Source: an uncultured Clostridia bacterium
Lineage (GTDB): Bacteria; Bacillota; Clostridia; Oscillospirales; Acutalibacteraceae
Assembly (NCBI GenBank): GCA_937902305.1
Contig: CALDHV010000129.1
Span: forward strand, 1 to 10,431
Length of the DNA stretch: 10,431 bases
Direction: 5' to 3'
Shown here: piece by piece, positions 5,236 through 10,431 of the stretch
Position numbering within the stretch: the stretch's first letter is position 1
Layout: the number at the start of each line of letters is the position of its first letter
Notes under the pieces: generated by a model
Seen by the model: the letters and a program-made list of their open reading frames with translations, nothing else
Databases searched by the model: none
Told to the model about the DNA's origin: nothing
Program-made: the position numbers and the translations under genes

Positions 5236-7356
5236 TCACTTTTGACTGGTTCTTATGACGATCTCATCCTGCAGGTTCTTATTCAGCAAAACAAAATAGT
5301 CGGAAAAGCCCGAAACGCGCACCCGCAGGCTCTTGTACTTCTCCGGGGTGATTTGGGCGTTGATCAGATCCTCTTTGGACACATAATTGAGCTGGAAATG
5401 CGTGCCGCCCTCTCGGAAATAGGTCTCCATCATGGAGATCAGCTTGGCAAAGCTGCGGTCATCCTCCACGATCTGTTTGTCAACCAAAATATTGGTGACG
5501 CTCGGGCCGGTGAGGATGGCGTTTTCATTACAGTGGGCAATGGACTTCAGGAGTGCCGCCAGCCCGTTGCGGTCTTTGCCGTCCGTCTGACCGATGCCGA
5601 AGGAGATCATATCGCCCGCGCATCTGCCGTCTGGGGTGGCGCCGAGACGCTTACCGAAAAACTTATTGTGCTCGTTATAGCCGATCAAATTGCCGAATAT
5701 CCATTTTTTGCGCAGATAGTTGTCTCCCGTATTCCATTTTTCGAGGCTCTCAAAGTATCTGCGCGCCATTTCGTTGCCGGTCGGGTGGTCGTTGCCGAAA
5801 AAGTGCGCCTTGTTCAAGATGAGATTACGCAGGTCCTCATACCCCTGCCAGTTGGCGGCAAGCGCGTCGATCAGCGTGGCAAAGGAGACCCTCTTCTCGT
5901 CAAAGACAAACTGCTTGATGACGGTCAGCGAGTCCAGAACATTGGATATTCCGATCAAAACGCCGACCGCGATATAGCGCTCAAGCCCGCCCTGCGTACA
6001 GCTCTGCCCGTTTTTCACGGGGCCTTCCAGGAAAATGTTGCTGACGATATTGCAGTCGCGGCTTCGGACGCTTTGCATTTTTTCACCGATGTCGTTATAC
6101 TCGTCCAGATCAGCAAAAAGCTCCTTTTCGAACACGGCATAAAACTCGTCAAAGCAGGTCGCTTTTTCCCATTCCTCCCGGTGACCGAAAATGGCATTTT
6201 GCACCGCGCGAACGGTATTGAACATATCAAATCCGAATACCATCCCGCCCGGGAGCGCGATCTCATTGCACCCCATCATCGTGTAGCTGACCGCGTCCTC
6301 GTAGCCAAGTCCCTGATATTTCATCAGCCCTTTGATGCGCGGCTCGTCGTTGACAAAGGCGATGCGCTTGTTGGGATCCCTGCGCTCGCTCTCCATCATA
6401 TAGGCAAACACCTCTTTGGGCGTCTTTTTCGTCCATCGGAGCGTGATCTGCGGTATCCAGGTCGGCAGATCGAGCAGGGCGTCCACGATCAGCTTGGACA
6501 GCTCGTTAAAGCCGTCCTCTCCGTTCGGAAGATACCCGCCGATGCAAAAATGCGATTCGCCGCCGCGGTAAAACCGGTCGGAGGCGATGTCGATGCGCGC
6601 TTGCAGCATCAGAAAAAGCTCCTGCAGATACTCTGTTGCCCGCTCGGCGGTCAAAGCGCCGCTTTGCATATCCGCCTGATAGTAAGGATAAAGATAGCGG
6701 TCGATCAGCCCGATGCTGTCGGGGATATACGGATAGCAGAAATAGAGCGACAGCACCGCCTCATAGAAGCTGTCGGCGGGATTTTTCGGCACGCGGAGCA
6801 GTGCCTCGGACAGAGCGAGAAGATTGTTCCGATAGGCGGGATCGGCGGTGCGGTCGGCGACCGCTTTGACCTTGACCGAGCCGATCTCGGCACGCCGGAT
6901 GAGCGTGAGGCAGAAATCCCGTTGCGTTTCGAGAAAAGCGACCCGCTCGGCATCGTCCGCGTGGTCGGTGAGGGAGTGCGCGATGTCCTCCAGTATGCCG
7001 GTCAGCCCGCGCTCAATGATCTTGCCGAAATCGCCAACGGAATGTTGCCACTCAAATGTGACCAGGTTGTCTATGGGATTATTGTAGCACAGCCGGCACA
7101 GCTCCCGGAAATGCTTGTGCCCGTTACGCCCGAATATGTCTCCCTCCACGCTGTCATCGAACTTGAGCAGACCGGTGAAGCACGCCTCCTCCGGGATGAG
7201 AAAATCCTGGTTGAGAATGTATTCGCATACCCGTTTTCCCGACATTTTGACAGGGGAGAGAAACAGGTCATATTCGTCGTATTCCGTCGGTACGGGCGGG
7301 GGGAACATCTCGCCCCGGACGGTTTTATCGCACAGTCGTTTGATCCTGTCGGTCAT
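5236..7356 (-). CDS. Glycyl radical enzyme (pyruvate formate-lyase family), substrate unknown
   Basis: A 706-residue cytosolic enzyme of the glycyl radical superfamily. Three landmarks are visible: the thiyl-radical cysteine in MGCNE (Cys363, Glu365), the conserved GATPDGR loop (572-578), and the C-terminal radical loop RVSGFSDYF with Gly683 on the backbone radical site, followed by the usual L-x-x-L-Q-D-E-I-V-x-R-T ending. The G-C-x-E arrangement, with Glu two residues after Cys, is that of the eliminase branch (glycerol/propanediol dehydratase, choline lyase, hydroxyproline dehydratase) rather than the C-C pair of pyruvate formate-lyase. Asn at x is unlike the Val that I recall as common, and the length is below the usual 780-850 residues, so the substrate may differ. 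AAGGAG at 7365-7370 fixes the start; the SDR stop codon overlaps this site, so the two are co-transcribed. No activating radical-SAM enzyme is in the window. Confidence 0.9.
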   Translation of the reverse strand: MTDRIKRLCDKTVRGEMFPPPVPTEYDEYDLFLSPVKMSGKRVCEYILNQDFLIPEEACFTGLLKFDDSVEGDIFGRNGHKHFRELCRLCYNNPIDNLVTFEWQHSVGDFGKIIERGLTGILEDIAHSLTDHADDAERVAFLETQRDFCLTLIRRAEIGSVKVKAVADRTADPAYRNNLLALSEALLRVPKNPADSFYEAVLSLYFCYPYIPDSIGLIDRYLYPYYQADMQSGALTAERATEYLQELFLMLQARIDIASDRFYRGGESHFCIGGYLPNGEDGFNELSKLIVDALLDLPTWIPQITLRWTKKTPKEVFAYMMESERRDPNKRIAFVNDEPRIKGLMKYQGLGYEDAVSYTMMGCNEIALPGGMVFGFDMFNTVRAVQNAIFGHREEWEKATCFDEFYAVFEKELFADLDEYNDIGEKMQSVRSRDCNIVSNIFLEGPVKNGQSCTQGGLERYIAVGVLIGISNVLDSLTVIKQFVFDEKRVSFATLIDALAANWQGYEDLRNLILNKAHFFGNDHPTGNEMARRYFESLEKWNTGDNYLRKKWIFGNLIGYNEHNKFFGKRLGATPDGRCAGDMISFGIGQTDGKDRNGLAALLKSIAHCNENAILTGPSVTNILVDKQIVEDDRSFAKLISMMETYFREGGTHFQLNYVSKEDLINAQITPEKYKSLRVRVSGFSDYFVLLNKNLQDEIVIRTSQK

Positions 7357-7368
7357 CGTTTTTTCTCC

Positions 7369-8109
7369 TTATCGGATAGCATAGGCGCCGTCCATAATAA
7401 CGGTTTCGCCGCATATCATTTTTGATTCAACGCTCAAAAGGCTGACGGCGAGCGCGGCGATCTCGTCGCAGGTGGTGAAGCGCCCATAGGGGATATTCTT
7501 GTTTTCGAGGGGGTCGCCCTCCTGCCAATGGTTCATTTTGGTGGCGACCGGCCCCGGCGCGATCCCGTTGATGGTAATGCCGTCGTCGGCAAACATCCGT
7601 CCCCAGCCGCGGGTCAGGGAGGCGGCGGTCACTTTGGATGCGCCGTATGCGCCGCGCACCGGCTCATATCCGGCAACGGAGGAAACATTGAGGATGTTGC
7701 CTCGGATACCGTTTTTCTTCATATATTTCACCGCCGCCTGCATAGTGAAAAACACGGCGCTGGCGTTGATCTTCATAACCCTTTCCCATTCCTCGACGGT
7801 GGTGGAGAGCAGTCCCTCCTTGTCCCACTCGCTCCGCATGGCGAAGATGCCCGCGTTATTGACCACCATATCCAGCCCGCCCAGTATCGCGGCAGACTGC
7901 TCGATGAGCAAATCGGTTTGCTCGAGGTTTTCGGCGTCCCACACCAGCGGATGCGCGTTTTCGCCGAGTGCGTTGGCGGCGCTTTCGAGCGCGACCGGAT
8001 TTCGCCCGGTGATGACGACCTGAGAGCCGTTGTCGATCAGTGCCTTTGCGATGGCGTATCCTATGCCGCGGCTTGCTCCCGTGACCAATGCCTTTGATCC
8101 GTTTATCAT
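7369..8109 (-). CDS. Short-chain dehydrogenase/reductase (SDR), operon partner of the glycyl radical enzyme
   Basis: A complete 246-residue classical SDR: nucleotide-binding TGASRGIG (10-17), NNAG (84-87), the catalytic serine in NVSS (141-144), Tyr155/Lys159 in YGASK, PGPVAT (185-190) after the active site, and the cofactor-side ending G-E-T-V-x-M-D-G. Such enzymes oxidise or reduce an alcohol/carbonyl with NAD(P)(H); the basic residue after the second strand (TGRN, 34-37) is compatible with NADP(H) preference, an inference only. The start was moved to 8107-8109 (MINGSK) because AAAGGAG at 8118-8124 precedes it; the longer frame from 8166 would run through the promoter. The stop lies 12 bases before the glycyl radical enzyme, so the two probably act in one pathway, for example handling the carbonyl made by radical dehydration. 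Confidence 0.92.
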   Translation of the reverse strand: MINGSKALVTGASRGIGYAIAKALIDNGSQVVITGRNPVALESAANALGENAHPLVWDAENLEQTDLLIEQSAAILGGLDMVVNNAGIFAMRSEWDKEGLLSTTVEEWERVMKINASAVFFTMQAAVKYMKKNGIRGNILNVSSVAGYEPVRGAYGASKVTAASLTRGWGRMFADDGITINGIAPGPVATKMNHWQEGDPLENKNIPYGRFTTCDEIAALAVSLLSVESKMICGETVIMDGAYAIR

Positions 8110-8130
8110 AATATCAGCTCCTTTGCCTAT

Positions 8131-8158
8131 ATTGTAGAATGTCGCGTGGCTTTTGCAA
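8131..8158 (-). promoter_or_regulatory. Promoter of the SDR - glycyl radical enzyme operon
   Basis: On the minus strand TACAAT (8136-8131) is the -10 and TTGCAA (8158-8153) a weak -35 with a 16-base spacer. A weak -35 fits an activator-dependent promoter under the divergent AraC regulator. Just upstream lie GTTTCAAAC (8180-8188, a perfect 4-1-4 palindrome) and a TCAT/ATGA pair (8163-8176), possible binding sites. Confidence 0.6.
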
Positions 8159-8200
8159 TGTTTCATCTTGATATGATTTGTTTCAAACGGACATTTTTTA

Positions 8201-8229
8201 TTGACTTTTTACCGCCGGTACGGTACAAT
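8201..8229 (+). promoter_or_regulatory. Promoter of the AraC-family regulator gene
   Basis: TTGACT (8201-8206), a 17-base spacer and TACAAT (8224-8229). The leader is about 17 bases. It is arranged back to back with the SDR operon promoter in a 143-base intergenic region. Confidence 0.75.
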
Positions 8230-8252
8230 ATCCGCAAAAGGCGGTGTGCGCG

Positions 8253-9044
8253 ATGTTTTCCTACGAATTGGATGGAGAAATGCTGGTTTTTTATGACAGC
8301 CTGAAAGCGGGAAGCCCCTATATTGCCAAAACACCCCGAAATCACGATAGCCTTTTCCTTGTCAAAAAGGGACAGATGCTATATGAAAAGCATGGCGAAA
8401 AAGCAGTGATCGGGGAGGGGCAGGGCGGCTACATTTCCCGTGGCTCGGCGGATAAAAGCGGGGCGTATTTCTGCGACGAGACGTCCTATATCGCTGTCAA
8501 TTTCAATTTCGACGGAGCGTCTGCCGAGCGGTTTGAGGTGCCGGAATTCGACACCCTTTGCTCCTACGGGAATGCCTATGGCTATGACCGGCTGTTTGAC
8601 GAGCTTTTTTATATGAGCTCATCGGAATTGCCCGGCAAAGCGATGGTTTGCCGGGGGTTATTTTTGCAGATCATCGGGTGTTTATACAATGAATACAAAA
8701 CGGATGTTGCCGTATTACGCAAGATGAAAAGGATCGAAAACGCGGTCGATCATTTGAGGGGGCATTTCGGCGATCCCGCGCTTTCGGTGGCGCGGTTGGC
8801 TGAAATAGCCAATATGAGCGAAAAGAACTTTCGCCGCGTTTTTGCCGATGCGTACCGACAAACGCCGTATGCCTATCTACAGGAGTTTCGACTGGCGCGC
8901 GCCGAGACGCTTCTGCGGCTGGGTACAAGCTCCGTATCGGATATTGCCCTCCAATGCGGCTTTTCCGATGTGTACAGCTTTAGCCATTCTTTCAAGAATA
9001 AAATGGGCATTTCACCGACGGAATATGTCAGGAGGCAAGCTTGA
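8253..9044 (+). CDS. AraC-family transcriptional regulator, divergent from the SDR/GRE operon
   Basis: A 263-residue DNA-binding protein. Residues 1-100 are beta-rich and look like the cupin-type sensor of the family (strands around FLVKKGQMLYEK and SYIAVNFNF). A helical linker follows. Residues ~160-263 are a complete AraC/HTH_18 domain: first HTH around LSVARLAEIANMSEKNFRRVF, second HTH with ISDIALQCGFSD-like spacing (VSDIALQCGFSDVYSFSHSF) and the terminal F-K-x-x-x-G-I-S-P-T-E-Y. The ATG at 8253 follows AAGGCGG; a GTG at 8244 would overlap that site. Divergence from the SDR and glycyl radical enzyme genes suggests it activates them in response to their substrate, most likely a sugar, polyol or similar small molecule; this is inference. 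It is unrelated in coding style to the AraC fragment at the left end. No clear terminator follows. Confidence 0.93.
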   Translation: MFSYELDGEMLVFYDSLKAGSPYIAKTPRNHDSLFLVKKGQMLYEKHGEKAVIGEGQGGYISRGSADKSGAYFCDETSYIAVNFNFDGASAERFEVPEFDTLCSYGNAYGYDRLFDELFYMSSSELPGKAMVCRGLFLQIIGCLYNEYKTDVAVLRKMKRIENAVDHLRGHFGDPALSVARLAEIANMSEKNFRRVFADAYRQTPYAYLQEFRLARAETLLRLGTSSVSDIALQCGFSDVYSFSHSFKNKMGISPTEYVRRQA

Positions 9045-9106
9045 ACCGGAGAGTGACCGGCTCACACAAAGGATCATTTTCTTTCCAAGTTGCGTAATTT
9101 GTATGC

Positions 9107-9135
9107 TTGCACATTCCGAAAGAATGTGGTATGAT
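9107..9135 (+). promoter_or_regulatory. Promoter of the ABC transporter gene
   Basis: TTGCAC (9107-9112), a 17-base spacer and TATGAT (9130-9135). Two adjacent perfect palindromes occupy the spacer and the -10 (see the operator entry). Confidence 0.7.
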
Positions 9136-9139
9136 ACCA
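9110..9139 (+). promoter_or_regulatory. Two adjacent perfect palindromes, candidate operators
   Basis: CACATTC-CGAAA-GAATGTG (9110-9128) is a perfect 7-5-7 inverted repeat lying between -35 and -10. TGGTAT-G-ATACCA (9127-9139) is a perfect 6-1-6 palindrome centred on the -10. Either could bind a dimeric repressor that blocks RNA polymerase. No regulator gene for this transporter lies inside the window upstream, so it may be encoded beyond the right edge or act from elsewhere. Confidence 0.55.
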
Positions 9140-9174
9140 TTGGATTTAAGTTGCCGTGATAAAGGAGATGTACT

Positions 9175-10431
9175 ATGCTACAACTGAAAAGTGTCTCCAA
9201 AACATACGGAGAGGGAGAGTGCGCCACTCACGCGGTACGTGATGTGACGCTGGATTTTCGCCACAATGAGTTCGTATCCATACTCGGCCCGTCCGGATGC
9301 GGAAAAACGACCCTGCTGAATATCATCGGCGGTCTGGATCGCCAGACCGGGGGCGGCTTGTTCCTCCACGGACGTTCCACCCGCGCCTTTTCCGACCACG
9401 ATTGGGATATGTATCGCAATCGGTATGTCGGCTTTGTATTCCAAAACTATTATCTCATCCCGCACCAGACCGTATTGCAGAATGTTGAGCTGGCGCTGAC
9501 CATTGCGGGCGTTCCTAAGTCGGAGCGACGCCGCCGCGCGCAAAAGGCGCTGGCGGATGTCGGTCTTGCCGGGCATATGCACAAAAAACCCAATCAGCTA
9601 TCCGGCGGACAGATGCAGCGGGTCGCCATCGCCCGGGCGCTGATCAACGATCCGCGGGCATTGCTGGCGGACGAGCCGACCGGTGCGCTGGATACCGAGA
9701 CCAGCGTGCAGGTGATGGAGCTACTGAAAAAGATCGCCGAAGAGCGTATGGTCATTATGGTGACCCACAATCCCGAGCTGGCGGAGCGGTACTCCACCCG
9801 TGTTATCCGGATGCTGGATGGCAGGGTGGTCTCGGATTCCGCGCCTCTGAGCGAGGAGGAGCTGGAGATTGAGCGACAGCAACGCCCGCGCGGCGGCAAC
9901 GGCAAGCGCACCGGGATGCGGCTGACCACCTCCTATATGCTGTCGCTGAAAAACCTCATCAGCAAGCGCAAGCGCACGCTGCTCACCAGCTTTGCGGGCA
10001 GTATCGGCATCATCGGCATTTCGCTGATCGTTGCCATCACCGCCGGTACCAACGCCTACATACGCCAGTCGCAGGAGGAGGCGCTGGCATCCTCACCATT
10101 GGAGCTCAACCGCGAGGCGATGAAAACCGACGATCTGACCGAGGCGTTGTCGATGTTCAATGCCGCAGGCACCGAGGAGGGGGATTTCCCGATCGTTGCG
10201 AATGATCTCAAATCCTTCAAAGCCTACCTGGATGCACGACTGGCTGACGCGTCCGATGAGAGCGGTCTGCGTCAGGCGGTCAGCGGTGTTCACTATGATT
10301 ACGGCGTGATACCGCTGATCTATACCGACAAGCGTATGGAGGATCTGCGCGCCGCCGCCCGGCAAAATGGCGAAAAGAACTGGCGCGCATATTTTGAAAG
10401 TAACGGTATGTCGCAGGTGGGATTGTCTGTC
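9175..10431 (+). CDS. MacB-type ABC transporter, ATPase fused to FtsX-like permease (partial)
   Basis: The first 419 residues of a gene that runs off the right edge. Residues 1-225 are a complete MacB/LolD-class ATPase: Walker A GPSGCGKTT (38-46), Q-loop Gln90 (VFQNYYL), signature LSGGQ (142-146), Walker B ALLADEP (162-168), D-loop GALD and the H-loop His198 (VTHN). After a charged linker (about 225-262), SLKNLISKRKRTLL leads into the first membrane helix (about 268-291), then a large extracytoplasmic region begins. This fused layout is common in Firmicutes transporters for peptides, antimicrobials or lipoproteins, normally about 1000 residues or more. AAAGGAG at 9161-9167 precedes the ATG by 7 bases; an ATG at 9168 is out of frame. 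The upstream promoter with palindromes suggests inducible expression. The substrate is not readable. Confidence 0.92.
   Translation, partial: MLQLKSVSKTYGEGECATHAVRDVTLDFRHNEFVSILGPSGCGKTTLLNIIGGLDRQTGGGLFLHGRSTRAFSDHDWDMYRNRYVGFVFQNYYLIPHQTVLQNVELALTIAGVPKSERRRRAQKALADVGLAGHMHKKPNQLSGGQMQRVAIARALINDPRALLADEPTGALDTETSVQVMELLKKIAEERMVIMVTHNPELAERYSTRVIRMLDGRVVSDSAPLSEEELEIERQQRPRGGNGKRTGMRLTTSYMLSLKNLISKRKRTLLTSFAGSIGIIGISLIVAITAGTNAYIRQSQEEALASSPLELNREAMKTDDLTEALSMFNAAGTEEGDFPIVANDLKSFKAYLDARLADASDESGLRQAVSGVHYDYGVIPLIYTDKRMEDLRAAARQNGEKNWRAYFESNGMSQVGLSV

Noticed and set aside
5242..7425. A 727-residue open frame on the plus strand opposite the glycyl radical enzyme
   Set aside because: It is the antisense shadow of a gene with strong family motifs. 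It has no ribosome binding site, begins inside the convergent terminator region and shows no recognisable domain.
274..8109. The SDR start at the left and the complete SDR at 7369-8109 as a gene duplication
   Set aside because: Outside the shared nucleotide-binding motif the N-terminal residues differ clearly, so these are only members of the same large family.
9048..9073. CCGG repeats and GTGA/TCAC pairing after the AraC gene as a terminator
   Set aside because: The stem is only about 4 bp and no T-run follows; it is too weak to call.
1..10431. CRISPR arrays, tRNA or rRNA genes, insertion sequences, attachment sites
   Set aside because: No regularly spaced repeats, no tRNA-like cloverleaf or rRNA segment, and no transposase or integrase coding sequence were recognised on either strand.

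Overview
Most of this window (from about position 860 to the end) reads as a chromosome segment of an anaerobic, probably spore-forming Clostridia-type Firmicute of fairly high GC, perhaps an Oscillospiraceae-like gut organism. The evidence is a DUF2508 (YaaL-like) plus bofA pair, a PerR-type Fur-family regulator beside a reverse rubrerythrin, an oxygen-sensitive glycyl radical enzyme, consensus sigma-A promoters and strong AGGAGG-type ribosome binding sites. The first ~860 bases look different: they are visibly more GC-rich and hold the end of an AraC-type regulator and, convergent to it, the tail of a right-handed beta-helix (GH110-like) protein, a combination more typical of Verrucomicrobiota/Kiritimatiellota polysaccharide degraders. 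The two parts meet inside one open reading frame (274-1017, minus) whose first ~53 residues are the start of a short-chain dehydrogenase and whose rest is beta-helix. The most economical reading is a chimeric join (assembly or recombination) near 850-862.

Layout. 2-181 (+) AraC-type C-terminus; 274-1017 (-) SDR/beta-helix fusion with its own promoter and a structured leader; 1276-1816 (+) DUF2508 and bofA; 1912-3426 (+) a sodium-dependent NSS/SNF-family transporter with a fully consensus promoter and a strong terminator; 3551-3994 (+) cytidine deaminase; 4052-4450 (+) PerR-like regulator with a Fur/PerR box in its own promoter; 4447-4559 (+) what looks like the broken start of another gene, overlapping the perR stop; 4598-5140 (+) rubrerythrin with N-terminal rubredoxin; 5189-5225 a bidirectional terminator; 5236-8109 (-) a two-gene operon of an SDR followed by a glycyl radical enzyme; 8253-9044 (+) a divergent AraC regulator; 9175-end (+) a MacB-type ABC transporter, cut by the window edge, whose promoter carries two adjacent perfect palindromes.

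How the genes fit together. perR and rubrerythrin form a peroxide-stress unit. The AraC regulator, SDR and glycyl radical enzyme form a self-contained catabolic-looking locus: a radical eliminase-type enzyme, a NAD(P)-dependent oxidoreductase in the same transcript, and a divergent sensor. The substrate is not identifiable from the sequence, and no radical-SAM activating enzyme is present in the window. The remaining genes (cdd, transporter, bofA, ABC transporter) are separate units. No RNA genes, CRISPR arrays, insertion sequences or transposases were seen, and no gap between genes exceeds about 260 bases.
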